Counted from the first letter of the stretch, positions 47,137-55,922 are shown. The stretch: DNA of 64,000 bases from Azonexus hydrophilus (GCF_001956855.1 NZ_MTHD01000001.1:372001-436000), one strand, 5' to 3'. The notes: a model not told the origin generated them from the sequence alone. Made by a program: numbers and translations.

Positions 47137-48033
47137 ATGCAAACCGTCCTGCTGCTGCTCCCCGATTTTGCCCTGATCCTGCTCGGCGCCATGATCCGGC
47201 GCTGGATGCATCTGGGCGACCATTTCTGGAATGGCGTCGAGAAACTGGTCTATTTCATCCTCTTCCCGGCCCTGCTGGTCAATGCCATCCTGCGCACGAC
47301 GCTTGACCTGGGCGCTGCCATGCCGCTGCTGGCTACGGCCTTCGCCGCGATGTTCGGCGGCATGCTGCTGGCGCTGGTGCCGAAACTGTTCACCCGGATG
47401 CCGGCGCTGACCTACGCGTCGATGTTCCAGTGCGGCTACCGGTTCAATTCCTATATCGCGCTGGCCGTCGCCGGTATGCTTTTCGGCTCGCCCGGCATCG
47501 CCACCATGGGCCTGATCGTCGGTGCCGCCGTACCTTTCGCCAACCTGGCCTCGGTCTGGATGCTCGCCCGTCACGGCAATGTCGGCCTGTGGCGCGAAGT
47601 GGCGCGCAATCCACTGATCTGGGCGACCGCAACCGGCTTCGTGCTCAACCTCGCGGGCTTCGTGCCGCCGGCACCATTGCAGTCTTTTCTCGGTCGTCTG
47701 GCCGATGCCTCGATCGCCCTCGGCCTGATCACCGTCGGCGCGGCGCTGCGCCTGGACGGCACCAGCGGTGTCCGGCTGTTCTCGGGCTGGCTGCTCGCCG
47801 TCAAGCTGCTGGCTCTGCCGCTGATCGCGGTCGGTGTTGGCAGCCTGCTTGGCTTGTCGGGCCTGTATTTCCAGGTGGTGGTGCTGTTTGCCGCGATGCC
47901 GACGGCGTCGTCGGCCTACATCCTGGCGATGCGCATGGGGGGCGACGGCCGCAGCGTCGCCTGGCTGATTTCGGCAAGCACGCTGGCGGCGATGCTCACG
48001 CTGCCGCTATGGGCAGCGTGGCTGATCGGCTGA
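47137..48033 (+). CDS. AEC-family (auxin efflux carrier-like) transporter
   Basis: A 298-residue membrane protein with eight to ten hydrophobic helices (first MQTVLLLLPDFALILLGAMI). FQCGYRFNSYIALAVAGMLFG and the ATGFVLNLAGFVPPAPL segment match the Mem_trans/AEC family, whose bacterial members export organic acids or amino acids. The substrate is not evident. The start is the ATG that follows the dispersed palindrome, without a strong ribosome site. Its stop directly abuts the stop of the convergent phaM gene, with no gap. Confidence 0.88.
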   Translation: MQTVLLLLPDFALILLGAMIRRWMHLGDHFWNGVEKLVYFILFPALLVNAILRTTLDLGAAMPLLATAFAAMFGGMLLALVPKLFTRMPALTYASMFQCGYRFNSYIALAVAGMLFGSPGIATMGLIVGAAVPFANLASVWMLARHGNVGLWREVARNPLIWATATGFVLNLAGFVPPAPLQSFLGRLADASIALGLITVGAALRLDGTSGVRLFSGWLLAVKLLALPLIAVGVGSLLGLSGLYFQVVVLFAAMPTASSAYILAMRMGGDGRSVAWLISASTLAAMLTLPLWAAWLIG

Positions 48034-48489
48034 CTACTTTTTTGCGGTCGACCGCTTGGCCTTGGGTTTTTCCGTTTCCGCCTCGACGGCCTGGGCTGCG
48101 GCTTCGGCATTCTGCTGCATCTGCTCGCGCATCTGCTGCATCATCTGCCACGGCCACATCGCCGCTTCGGACAGGCCGCCCGGCGCTTCCGCCGGGGCTG
48201 CTTCGGGGGCCGGCTCCTCGTTCATCTTGCGCGCGGCATCGGTGGCCATCTGGCCCATCGCCTGCACGGTGCTGACGGTGGTACGCTGCATCTCCAGGCC
48301 CTGAATGGTCATCTGCAGCATCGAGAGATTCATGCGTAGCCAGCCTTCAACCGCCTTCAGGTCCTTGATGCGCTTGTCGAGTTCTTCAAGGTCGAATGTC
48401 GGCGCGACCATGCCGGGAAGGGAGAAGCCCATGTTGCCCCACATGTTGCGCATGAAATTGAGCGGATCGTTTGCTTGTTGGTCAGCCAT
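48034..48489 (-). CDS. phaM: PhaM-type polyhydroxyalkanoate granule-associated protein
   Basis: A 151-residue protein. The segment FDLEELDKRIKDLKAVEGWLRMNLSMLQMTIQGLEMQ is characteristic of PhaM, which activates PHA synthase and links granules to the nucleoid in Ralstonia. The C-terminus is acidic/Ala-rich and then ends in the lysine-rich tail KPKAKRSTAKK, resembling the DNA-binding tail of PhaM. A perfect copy of the GCGGTCGACCGC palindrome (48044-48055) is embedded in the codons of this tail. The ribosome site GGAGAG precedes the ATG. No phaC gene is in the window. Confidence 0.85.
   Translation of the reverse strand: MADQQANDPLNFMRNMWGNMGFSLPGMVAPTFDLEELDKRIKDLKAVEGWLRMNLSMLQMTIQGLEMQRTTVSTVQAMGQMATDAARKMNEEPAPEAAPAEAPGGLSEAAMWPWQMMQQMREQMQQNAEAAAQAVEAETEKPKAKRSTAKK
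48044..48055. repeat. GCGGTCGACCGC palindrome inside the 3' end of phaM
   Basis: The exact 12-bp core of the dispersed palindrome family lies 11 nt after the AEC transporter stop, in the convergent overlap zone, and encodes part of the KRSTAKK tail of PhaM. Confidence 0.6.
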
Positions 48490-48577
48490 GTCTCTCTCCT
48501 TCGGGTTGTATTCAACGATCTTAAACCACTTTGTAACGCAAAATGATAAATTAGCCGCCGTTATGAAAGGGGAATAG

Positions 48578-49240
48578 ATGCTTAAATTGCTCGTGGTGGA
48601 AGATCATGCGCTGGTCCGGGAGGGCCTGGTCGGATTGCTGTCGCAGATCGAGGAGGGCGCCAGCGTTTTTGAAAGCGCCGATTTCGAGAGCGCGCTGGGG
48701 GTGCTCGACAGCGAAGGCGACTTCGACCTGGTCCTGCTCGACCTGGCACTGCCCGGCATCGACGGCTTCGCCGGTCTCGACATCCTGCGCCGACGTTATC
48801 CGGCGATGCCGGTGGCGGTCGTTTCCGCCTTCGACGACATGCCGACGGTGACACGCGTGATCAATCTCGGTGCTTCCGGATTCATTCCCAAGGCGCTCAA
48901 CGGCGAATGCCTGCTGCAAGCCGTGCGCGAGGTGCTGGCCGGCAACATCTTCCGGCCGAGCGGTCAAGCCCTGGCCCGGATGGACGACGCCGTGCCGGTG
49001 CCGCCATCGAGCGTCAGCGTCCGGCCCGAGGATATCGGCCTGACCGATCGCCAGGCGCAGGTGCTGTGTCTGATGGTCCGTGGCTTGTCGAACCGGGATA
49101 TCGCCGAACAGCTGGATCTTTCCGAAGGTACCGTGAAGATCCACGCGACGGCGGTATTCAAGGCGCTGGGCGTGAACAGCCGGACGCAGGCGCTGGTGAC
49201 AGCCGCACGCTACCGCATCGACTTCGCCGACGTTTTCTAG
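48578..49240 (+). CDS. LuxR-family response regulator
   Basis: The 220-residue protein has a receiver (VVEDHALVREG, DLVLLDLALPGIDG, PKALNGE) and a LuxR-type helix-turn-helix (LTDRQAQVLCLMVRGLSNRDIAEQLDLSEGTVKIHATAVFKALG). GGGGAA precedes the ATG. It converges on a histidine kinase gene with which it shares a CTAG stop overlap; the two are probably a signalling pair. Targets are unknown. Confidence 0.92.
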   Translation: MLKLLVVEDHALVREGLVGLLSQIEEGASVFESADFESALGVLDSEGDFDLVLLDLALPGIDGFAGLDILRRRYPAMPVAVVSAFDDMPTVTRVINLGASGFIPKALNGECLLQAVREVLAGNIFRPSGQALARMDDAVPVPPSSVSVRPEDIGLTDRQAQVLCLMVRGLSNRDIAEQLDLSEGTVKIHATAVFKALGVNSRTQALVTAARYRIDFADVF

Positions 49241-51318
49241 ACGGTTTGTGCCGCCGCCGGGTTGCGCGAGGAACTGGCGCGCAACAGGGCGCGCAGGCGG
49301 GCCGGACGCAGCGGCAGGGTCAGGGTATGGGTGCCGCGCGGTGCTGCCGTTGCCGGATTGCTGCCGAGAACGATCAGCGCCATTTCCGGATCGATGTCCG
49401 GGATGCTGTCGGCGTCGCAGATGACGATGGTGTCGCTGCGCAGCCGCTCGACCGATTGGCGGTCGCCGCTGCTGGTTTCGTAATGCCACGAGGTGATCAG
49501 TTCCCGGCAGGCGGCAAGTTCGGCCGAGTTGCCGATCAGGTGCACCAGGCCGACGCTGGCTTTCTGGCGCTGGCTGCTGCTCGCGATACTCTTTTCCCGG
49601 GCGACCAGCAGACCGAATCGGGTTCCGTTGCCGATCTGCGAAGCCAGTGTGACCTGGATGTCCAGCCCCTTGGCCAGGCGTTCGACAATGGACAGGCCGA
49701 GGCCGAGGCCGCCGTCGTGTTCGCGGGCAACATTGGCAACCTGGAAAAACTCGGCAAACACGGCGGTCCGGTATTCCCGGGCGATGCCGATGCCGCTGTC
49801 GCGGACTTCGATGCGCACCTTGTCGCCCTGCAGACGGGCGCCGACGAGTACCGAGCCGCCGGCTGGCGTGTAGCGCAGTGCGTTGGAAATCAGATTGCCG
49901 ATCATGCGTTCGAGCAGGCGCGGGTCGGTACGCAGGTACAGGCGGGTCGGATGGAAACGCAGGCGTAACTGCTGGGCATCGGCCTGGCGGTGGAAGGCGT
50001 CGTGCAGGTGACGGAAGACCGCGTCGAGCGGAAAGGCCTGGATGTCGGCCCGGACACCATCGATATCAAGGCGCGAAATGTCGAGCAGGGCGTTGAGCAT
50101 TTCGCCCAGCGTCTGGGTCGAGGCGCTGATCTGTTCGGCAATGCGGGGAACTTCGCGCAGGCGGCCGGCACTGGCCTGGCGCAGCAGGTCGGTGGTGAAC
50201 AGCGACAGCGCGTGCAGCGGTTGTCGCAAGTCGTGGCTGGCTGCAGCCAGAAAGCGGCTTTTTGCTGCATTGGCCCGTTCTGCCGCATCCTTTTCAGCCG
50301 CCAGCGCTGCGGTGGCAGTGTCGATCCGGTCTTCCAGCTGATCGCGGCTTTCGGCCAGCGCTTCGGCCATGGCGCGCAATTCGCCGACCTGGCGGCGGAC
50401 CAGCAGGGCACCGAAGAACAGCAGTGCGCTGAGCATGGCGCCGAGCGTACCGATCTCGAACAGCCGGTTGTACCAGTTGGTCAGCACCGATTCGGTCGGC
50501 ATGATGGCGACCAGGCGCAGATCGGAAAAGCCCGGTACCGGCGAGGTCGAGATCAGGAGTCCGTTGCCGCGGGCCAGGCCGGTTTCCGGGATCCGCCCGG
50601 CCGGCCGGCCGCCAAACAGGATGTCACCGGCCGGCCGGCCGAGAATGCCGGAGTGTGTGCTGAGGTCGGCGGGGCGGCAGGAGGCGATGACTTCGCCCCG
50701 GAGATTGGTCAGCACCGCATCGAAATTGTCCGACAGGCGGTTGGCCCAGCAGAAATCCTGCATGTAGGCCGGTTCGATGGCGGCGAAGGCGGCGCCGGCG
50801 AAACGTTTTTCCGGACCGTTGATGCGGTGCGCGATGGCGTAGGTGTAGCGTCCCGAGTTGCGCCCGACATAGGGGCCGAAAGTGGACCACAGGGCGCCGT
50901 TTTCCAGCGTGATGAAATAGGGGCGGTCGCGGACGTTGATCGGCGGCGGCGGAAAATAGGTCGAGATGAACCGCTGGTTGCCCTGTTCGTCGAAGACGAT
51001 CAGGTCGCGCAACTGCGGCATCGCGCGCGAGTGGCGCTGGGCGATGTATTCCCAGCCGCGCACGGACTCCCATTCGGGCCAGTCGATGCGGTTGCTGGAG
51101 AGGTCGGTGGCGACTTCCTTGACCAGTACGTCGACGGCCTCGAAGGAGCGCGCCGTGTGTTCGGCCATCATCACCGTGAACTGCTGCAGGCGTTTTTCGC
51201 CGCTGTCGATGTCGCGCTGGTAGGACAGCGTCAGGTCGGTCAGGAAGACGAGCAATACCGTCAGTGTCCCCGCCAGGGCAACGATCAGGGCGAGCTTTTC
51301 CGGCTTGCGTGTAAGCAT
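49237..51318 (-). CDS. Membrane histidine kinase with dCache sensor and degenerate C-terminal receiver
   Basis: A 693-residue kinase. Two membrane segments (about 10-30 and 285-305) flank a periplasmic dCache-like domain (RDLIVFDEQGNQRFISTYF, RDRPYFITLENG). Then come a coiled coil, HisKA (LAAASHDLRQPLHALSLF, as in other LuxR-partnered hybrid kinases), HATPase_c (DSGIGI, GGLGLGLSIVERLA) and a 100-residue end that resembles a receiver but lacks the acidic pair and the conserved lysine. It is convergent with the LuxR-type regulator at 48578 and lies 6 nt downstream of a methyltransferase gene. Confidence 0.9.
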   Translation of the reverse strand: MLTRKPEKLALIVALAGTLTVLLVFLTDLTLSYQRDIDSGEKRLQQFTVMMAEHTARSFEAVDVLVKEVATDLSSNRIDWPEWESVRGWEYIAQRHSRAMPQLRDLIVFDEQGNQRFISTYFPPPPINVRDRPYFITLENGALWSTFGPYVGRNSGRYTYAIAHRINGPEKRFAGAAFAAIEPAYMQDFCWANRLSDNFDAVLTNLRGEVIASCRPADLSTHSGILGRPAGDILFGGRPAGRIPETGLARGNGLLISTSPVPGFSDLRLVAIMPTESVLTNWYNRLFEIGTLGAMLSALLFFGALLVRRQVGELRAMAEALAESRDQLEDRIDTATAALAAEKDAAERANAAKSRFLAAASHDLRQPLHALSLFTTDLLRQASAGRLREVPRIAEQISASTQTLGEMLNALLDISRLDIDGVRADIQAFPLDAVFRHLHDAFHRQADAQQLRLRFHPTRLYLRTDPRLLERMIGNLISNALRYTPAGGSVLVGARLQGDKVRIEVRDSGIGIAREYRTAVFAEFFQVANVAREHDGGLGLGLSIVERLAKGLDIQVTLASQIGNGTRFGLLVAREKSIASSSQRQKASVGLVHLIGNSAELAACRELITSWHYETSSGDRQSVERLRSDTIVICDADSIPDIDPEMALIVLGSNPATAAPRGTHTLTLPLRPARLRALLRASSSRNPAAAQTV

Positions 51319-51324
51319 TTCAGG

Positions 51325-52074
51325 TCAGATGCGGTAGCAGTAAAGCGGTCGCGGCGGCGTGCAGTCGACCTCGATGACCTTCAGCGGCACTTCGCCGGGT
51401 ACCGGGAAACTGTTGCTGACGAACAGGCTGCCCGGCTTCATCTCGGCTTTCACCTTTTCCCACAATTCGGGCATCGGGGCCGGCGAGAGGAAGGCGTAGA
51501 CCAGGTCGTGGTTGTGCAGCGGTGTTGCCCACAGGTCGTCCCAGCGCCAGTCCAGGTTGCTGCGGCCGACGCCGAGGATGCGACCGGCCAGCCAGGTCAA
51601 CGGGGCGTTCTCGACGCCGGTGAAGTGCTTGTCCGGCCAGCGGTCGGCGAGCGGGATGACGGTGCTGCCGAGGCCGGCGCCGAGGTCGAGGAAATGTTCC
51701 GCTTCTTCCTTGCCCAGCAACTCGTCGAGGGCGGCGACGGTTTCGCGGTTGGACAGGTAGAGCGGCACCTGGCCGCTCAGCGCGCCGCGATAGACCAGCA
51801 GCAACAGCACGAAGGCGAGCAGGAACCAGCCCGGGTCGATGGCCAGGCTGTAGGTCACCCAGACCAGCGGCATGAAAAATGCGTGGATGACGCGCCACCA
51901 CCATGGCTGGCGGCTCAGCGTGGCCAGCGCCAGCGCAACGGCGCCGATCAGCAGGCTGGTCTGCAGCCAGGGCATGGCTTCCGCCTGCCAGCCGTAATAC
52001 GGCCAGGCGACGGAGAGGACGAGGATGACGGCAGCCCCCTGCAGGGCGAATTGACGCTTGGGTGTGGCAGACAT
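51325..52074 (-). CDS. Membrane-anchored class I SAM-dependent methyltransferase
   Basis: A 249-residue protein. Its first 95 residues hold three or four hydrophobic helices; the rest is a Rossmann-fold methyltransferase with the SAM loop FLDLGAGLGSTVIPLADRW, then FTGVENAPL and a motif IV-like region DLVYAFLSP. The substrate is unknown. It lies 6 nt upstream of the dCache kinase, so the two are probably cotranscribed, which is an unusual pairing. Confidence 0.85.
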   Translation of the reverse strand: MSATPKRQFALQGAAVILVLSVAWPYYGWQAEAMPWLQTSLLIGAVALALATLSRQPWWWRVIHAFFMPLVWVTYSLAIDPGWFLLAFVLLLLVYRGALSGQVPLYLSNRETVAALDELLGKEEAEHFLDLGAGLGSTVIPLADRWPDKHFTGVENAPLTWLAGRILGVGRSNLDWRWDDLWATPLHNHDLVYAFLSPAPMPELWEKVKAEMKPGSLFVSNSFPVPGEVPLKVIEVDCTPPRPLYCYRI

Positions 52075-52141
52075 GGCGAGATTCTAAGGGAAATATGTCG
52101 GCGAAATCAGTTTTGCCGGCTCATGCGTGGTTTTTGCCGTT

Positions 52142-52163
52142 TTATTGCGGTCGACCGCAATAA
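52142..52163. repeat. 22-bp perfect palindrome with GCGGTCGACCGC core
   Basis: A perfect 22-bp palindrome with TTATTGCGG outer arms, identical over 11 nt per side to the hairpin at 34148-34179 but without a loop insertion. It lies 8 nt after the LysR-type gene stop, where a terminator is expected. Confidence 0.75.
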
Positions 52164-52171
52164 TCGACAGT

Positions 52172-53074
52172 TTATGGCGCATGGCCGAGAACGCCGCGCA
52201 GCAAGTCGATGAAGGCGGTGGTGCGTGCCGGCAGCAGACGGCGGCCGGGCGTGACGCACCACAGCGTGATGCCGGGAAGTTGCCAGTCGGGCAGTACGCG
52301 GCGGAGCAGTCCTTCGGCAACCCGCGTGCCGGCAAAGCGCTGGTCCAGGGCGACGATGCCCAGGCCATGCGCCGCCAGGTCGCGCTGCAGCGCCGGCGAA
52401 TTGGCGGCTAGCGGCCCGTTCGGCATGCCTTCCCAGGATTCGTCGCCGCGCGACAGGCGCCACGGAATGGCCTCGCCGTTGCCGCCGATCAGGCCGAGGC
52501 ACACATGCCGCGCCAGATCGTCCGGGCTCGTTGGCTCGCCGTAGCGCGCCAGGTAGGCCGGGCTGGCGTAGAGGCGGTTGTCCAGCCGGCTGATCTGGCG
52601 GGCGACCAGGCCGGCATCGTCGGGCAGGCGGCTGGCGGCGCGGATGGCGATGTCGAAACGCTCGGCCAGCAGGTCCACGCGTCGGGGCGACAGGTCGAGT
52701 TCGAGCCGCACTTCCGGGTAAGTGGCGGCGTATTGCAGCAGCAGGCGGGTCAGGTCGAGCTCAACGAAATCCGGCGGCATCGACACGCGCAGCACGCCGC
52801 GCGGCGTCGCCTGCCGGTGCTGGGCGATGGCAGTCGCTGCCTCGGTTTCCTCGAGCAGTCGCTTGGCGTGATCGAGGATGCGCTCGCCGAATTCGGTGAT
52901 GCTCAGGCGCCGCGTGCTGCGGCTGAGCAGGCGCTCGCCGAGTTTTGCCTCAAGCGCGGTCAGCCGCCGCGACAGCGTCGACCTGGGCAGCCCGGCGCGC
53001 TCGGCGGCGCGCGCGAAACTGCCGGTCTCCATGATCAGGGCGAACAGCAGCAGATCGTTGGCATCCAGCTTCAT
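52172..53074 (-). CDS. LysR-family transcriptional regulator
   Basis: A 300-residue regulator with the N-terminal winged helix-turn-helix (FARAAERAGLPRSTLSRRLTALEAKLGERLL) and a LysR substrate-binding domain. It is divergent from the azoreductase gene over 135 bp, the classic LysR arrangement, so it should control azoR and the following pirin gene. Inducer not known. Confidence 0.93.
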   Translation of the reverse strand: MKLDANDLLLFALIMETGSFARAAERAGLPRSTLSRRLTALEAKLGERLLSRSTRRLSITEFGERILDHAKRLLEETEAATAIAQHRQATPRGVLRVSMPPDFVELDLTRLLLQYAATYPEVRLELDLSPRRVDLLAERFDIAIRAASRLPDDAGLVARQISRLDNRLYASPAYLARYGEPTSPDDLARHVCLGLIGGNGEAIPWRLSRGDESWEGMPNGPLAANSPALQRDLAAHGLGIVALDQRFAGTRVAEGLLRRVLPDWQLPGITLWCVTPGRRLLPARTTAFIDLLRGVLGHAP

Positions 53075-53209
53075 GTCTTGGCCATTGGTTCAATAATGGA
53101 ACAATGTTACCCATTTCAACGGCTTCTGGCGCGGCATTGTTGCAAATATCATCTGCTCCATGGTGTCGGCTAGGCCGAAACCGAAACCTCAACCCCACGG
53201 AGAAAAATC

Positions 53210-53809
53210 ATGAAGATCCTGCAAATCAACGCCAGCGCCCGCTCTGCCGGCGCCAACTCGACCCGTCTCGCCGACGCAGTGACTGCCCGTCTGCTGGCTG
53301 CCAACCCGCAGGCTGTCGTCGAACTGCGCGACCTCGCCGCCAACCCGCACCCGGTACTCGACGAGCCGGCCCTGGGCGCGTTGTTCACCCCGGCCGATCA
53401 GCGCACCCCGGCGCAGGCTGACCGGGTCGCGCTCGACGATGCGTTGATCGCCCAGGTTCAGGCTGTCGATGTGATCGTACTCGGCGTGCCGATGTACAAC
53501 TTCGGCGTCCCTGTGCAACTGAAGACCTGGATCGACGCCATCGCCCGCGCCGGCGTCACCTTCCGCTACACCGCCAACGGTCCGGAAGGCTTGCTCAAGG
53601 GTAAGAAGGTCTACGTTGCGCTGGCGCGCGGCGGTCTCTACCGCGACACCCCGGCCGATTCGCAAGTGCCCTACCTGAAGAGCGTGCTCGCCTTCCTCGG
53701 TCTGACAGATGTCGAGTTCATCTACGCCGAAGGCCTGGCGCTGGGCGCGGAATCCGCCGACAAGGCGTTTGCCGAAGCCGATGCGCATCTCGACCAACTT
53801 TTTGCCTGA
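53210..53809 (+). CDS. azoR: FMN-dependent NADH-azoreductase / quinone reductase
   Basis: A 199-residue flavodoxin-like enzyme of the AzoR family, which reduces quinones and azo compounds by two-electron steps. It starts [22 protein letters not shown] and carries the FMN-binding [31 protein letters not shown] region (split here as [10 protein letters not shown] and [10 protein letters not shown]). CGGAG precedes the ATG. It leads a two-gene unit with pirin and is divergent from a LysR regulator, an arrangement common for redox-stress quinone reductases. Confidence 0.94.
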   Translation: MKILQINASARSAGANSTRLADAVTARLLAANPQAVVELRDLAANPHPVLDEPALGALFTPADQRTPAQADRVALDDALIAQVQAVDVIVLGVPMYNFGVPVQLKTWIDAIARAGVTFRYTANGPEGLLKGKKVYVALARGGLYRDTPADSQVPYLKSVLAFLGLTDVEFIYAEGLALGAESADKAFAEADAHLDQLFA

Positions 53810-53852
53810 ACCGGCGTCTGACCAGAGCCGGTTCGTTAACAGGAGCATGAGC

Positions 53853-54725
53853 ATGAGCCAAACATCCACCGCCTTCCGTGGTGTCGAACGTCTCGTCGCA
53901 GGGCAGCAGACCGCCGACGGCGCAGGCGTGCGCCTGACCCGCGTGCTGACCCAGAACCTGCAACGTCGTCTCGATCCCTTCCTGATGCTCGACGCCTTCC
54001 GCAACGAAAACCCGGACGACTACATCGGCGGCTTTCCCGACCATCCGCACCGCGGTTTCGAAACCATCACCTACATGCTGGCCGGGCGCATGCGCCATCA
54101 CGACAGCGCCGGCAACCAGGGCCTGCTCGGCCCCGGCGGCATGCAGTGGATGGTCGCCGGTAGCGGCCTGATCCATTCCGAACTGCCGGAGCAGGAATCC
54201 GGGCTGATGGAAGGTTTTCAGCTGTGGCTGAACTTGCCGGCGGCGGACAAGATGATGGCGCCCAACTACCGCGACGTGCCGTCGGCGGCGATCCCGGAAT
54301 ACACCAGCGCCAGCGGTGTGCACGTCCGCGTCATTGCAGGCGAAAGCCACGGCACGGTCGGTGCGGTACAGCGACCGGTGACCGAGCCGCTCTACCTCGA
54401 CATCCACCTGCTGGCCGGCAGCCGCTTCGAGCAGGCCATTCCAGCCGGGCACAATGCTTTTGCCTATGTCTATCGCGGCCGGGCCGAAATTGCCGGTACT
54501 GCGGTCGACGACCGTCAGATGGCAATTTTGGCCAACGATGGCGCGGCTGGCGTGGTCATCGAGGCGCCGGTGGACAGCCGCCTGATCCTCGTCGCCGGCC
54601 ACCCGCTGGATGAGCCGATCGCCCAGTACGGGCCGTTCGTGATGAACACCGCCGAGCAGATCGAGCAGACCTTGCGCGACTACCGGGACGGCAAGTTCGA
54701 GGCGGCGGTGGTGCAGGCGCTATAG
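53853..54725 (+). CDS. Pirin family protein (quercetinase-like bicupin)
   Basis: A 290-residue bicupin. The N-terminal cupin keeps the metal-binding pattern (FPDHPHRGFETITYMLAGRMRHHDS and SELPEQESG), as in pirins with quercetin dioxygenase activity. The open frame extends upstream into azoR; ATG 53853 is chosen because AGGAG lies 7 nt before it (ATG 53847 is too close). It follows azoR by 43 nt and is likely cotranscribed and LysR-controlled. The natural substrate is unknown. Confidence 0.92.
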   Translation: MSQTSTAFRGVERLVAGQQTADGAGVRLTRVLTQNLQRRLDPFLMLDAFRNENPDDYIGGFPDHPHRGFETITYMLAGRMRHHDSAGNQGLLGPGGMQWMVAGSGLIHSELPEQESGLMEGFQLWLNLPAADKMMAPNYRDVPSAAIPEYTSASGVHVRVIAGESHGTVGAVQRPVTEPLYLDIHLLAGSRFEQAIPAGHNAFAYVYRGRAEIAGTAVDDRQMAILANDGAAGVVIEAPVDSRLILVAGHPLDEPIAQYGPFVMNTAEQIEQTLRDYRDGKFEAAVVQAL

Positions 54726-54749
54726 CCGGCTGCAGACTGCGGGTAGCGT

Positions 54750-55640
54750 TTAACCCCGGTCGAGGCGAATGGCGTTGAGGTCTTCTTCGACGTCGCACTG
54801 AAGCTCTGCCAGTTCTTCTTCGTCGAAGTTCAGGTAGTTCAGTGCGGCGGCGCCATGCGCCATCCATTCCGCCTCGTCCGGCACATCGAGAAAACGCGCG
54901 ATCAGGTGGTCGGCAAGCAGGGAGATGGCGGTCAGCGCACGCACCTCGTCGCTCACACTTGATGAGGTGTCGGCAAGGATTTCAAAATTGTGATGCATGC
55001 GGATCGCCTTCACGATCAGCTCCGGCAAATGCCAGTTGTGGGCGAGCATGGCGCCAACCGCCACATGGTCCGTGCCATGCCGCTCGGTTTCCACTTCCCA
55101 GACCGCCCTGGCCGAACGGTTGGCCAGCAGCAGCGTCTCCTTGTAGTCGGCAAAACGCTGCATCAGGATGGGAATGCCGCAATCATGGAAGAGACCGAAG
55201 GTATAGGCGTCTTCCCGGGTAATGCCGGGTACTCGCCGCGCCAGCCGGGTCGATACGGTCGCGTGGTAATTCGAGCGTTCCCAGAAGCGTTCCATGCTGA
55301 CGCTGACGTCGTCGGGGGATAGCGAACGTTTCAGTGCCAGGCCGTTGACGATGCACAGGATGTTCTTCAAGCCAAGCACCGCCGCCGCTGTTTGTACCGT
55401 CTCGACCTTGTTGCGCAGCGCGAAGATCGGCGAATTGGCAGTCTTCATCATCGACGCTGCCAGGCCAAGATCGCCGGTAATCAGACGGATGATCTTGTTG
55501 AAATCGACTTCCGGGCGGCGTGCCTCGTCGAGCAGCGCGGCGACCACCACTGGGCAGGGTGGAATGAATATGGTCTTGAGAATATCGGAAACCGACTCGG
55601 CGGCAACTTCGGTATTGACGGCTTTATTGAGCATCTGCAT
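54750..55640 (-). CDS. HDOD-domain protein under a c-di-GMP riboswitch
   Basis: A 296-residue protein made of one HDOD domain (about 20-225), a catalytically degenerate relative of HD phosphohydrolases. Typical segments are PPCPVVVAALLDEARRPEVDF, ITGDLGLAASMMKTANSPIF and LGLKNILCIVNGLAL; LFHDCGIPILMQRF retains an HD pair but other metal ligands are incomplete. HDOD proteins act as adaptors in signalling, motility or biofilm control. GGAGG stands 8 nt before the ATG. The 5' leader carries a GEMM-type aptamer at 55714-55806, so expression should respond to c-di-GMP. Confidence 0.9.
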   Translation of the reverse strand: MQMLNKAVNTEVAAESVSDILKTIFIPPCPVVVAALLDEARRPEVDFNKIIRLITGDLGLAASMMKTANSPIFALRNKVETVQTAAAVLGLKNILCIVNGLALKRSLSPDDVSVSMERFWERSNYHATVSTRLARRVPGITREDAYTFGLFHDCGIPILMQRFADYKETLLLANRSARAVWEVETERHGTDHVAVGAMLAHNWHLPELIVKAIRMHHNFEILADTSSSVSDEVRALTAISLLADHLIARFLDVPDEAEWMAHGAAALNYLNFDEEELAELQCDVEEDLNAIRLDRG

Positions 55641-55713
55641 GGCAACAACCTCCGGAAATAACGAACCATTCGGAGATCAAGGGCATCGTGCCCGCGTGCT
55701 GCCATAAAGCCAT

Positions 55714-55806
55714 ATTGGCGACCCCACTATCATCGAACCAAGATCCTGGTTCATTAGACTGGAAGCTTTGCGTCCCCGCCTTTCGACGGGTTTGCCCTGA
55801 TCAATG
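55714..55806 (-). ncRNA. Cyclic di-GMP-I (GEMM) riboswitch in the HDOD leader
   Basis: Read on the minus strand, the element contains CAGGGCAAACC, a six-pair stem closed by a GAAA tetraloop, then GGGACGCAAAGC and CAGTCTAATG, a second hairpin (GAACCA/TGGTTC, 55735-55752) and the closing GGGGTCGCC (55717-55725). These are the conserved blocks, in order, of the GEMM/c-di-GMP-I aptamer such as Vibrio cholerae Vc2. CAGGGCAAACC is identical to Vc2, which favours c-di-GMP over cGAMP. The aptamer ends about 75 nt before the HDOD start; a GGGCA/TGCCC hairpin without T-run lies between (55681-55693), so translational control is as likely as termination. Confidence 0.93.
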
Positions 55807-55922
55807 AAACGTCATGGTAACTGCAGTTGTTGTCATGCTTTTGCGCTAAATCAAACAATATTGAGCGCTAGTGAAAAACAGCCGTCTGGTGATCAGCTGG
55901 AACGCAGGTTGCGTTGAACTCA

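Noticed and set aside
49990..52212. 740-residue plus-strand open frame opposite the dCache kinase and methyltransferase
   Set aside because: Phase-mirrored shadow of coding sequence on the other strand; no protein family features.
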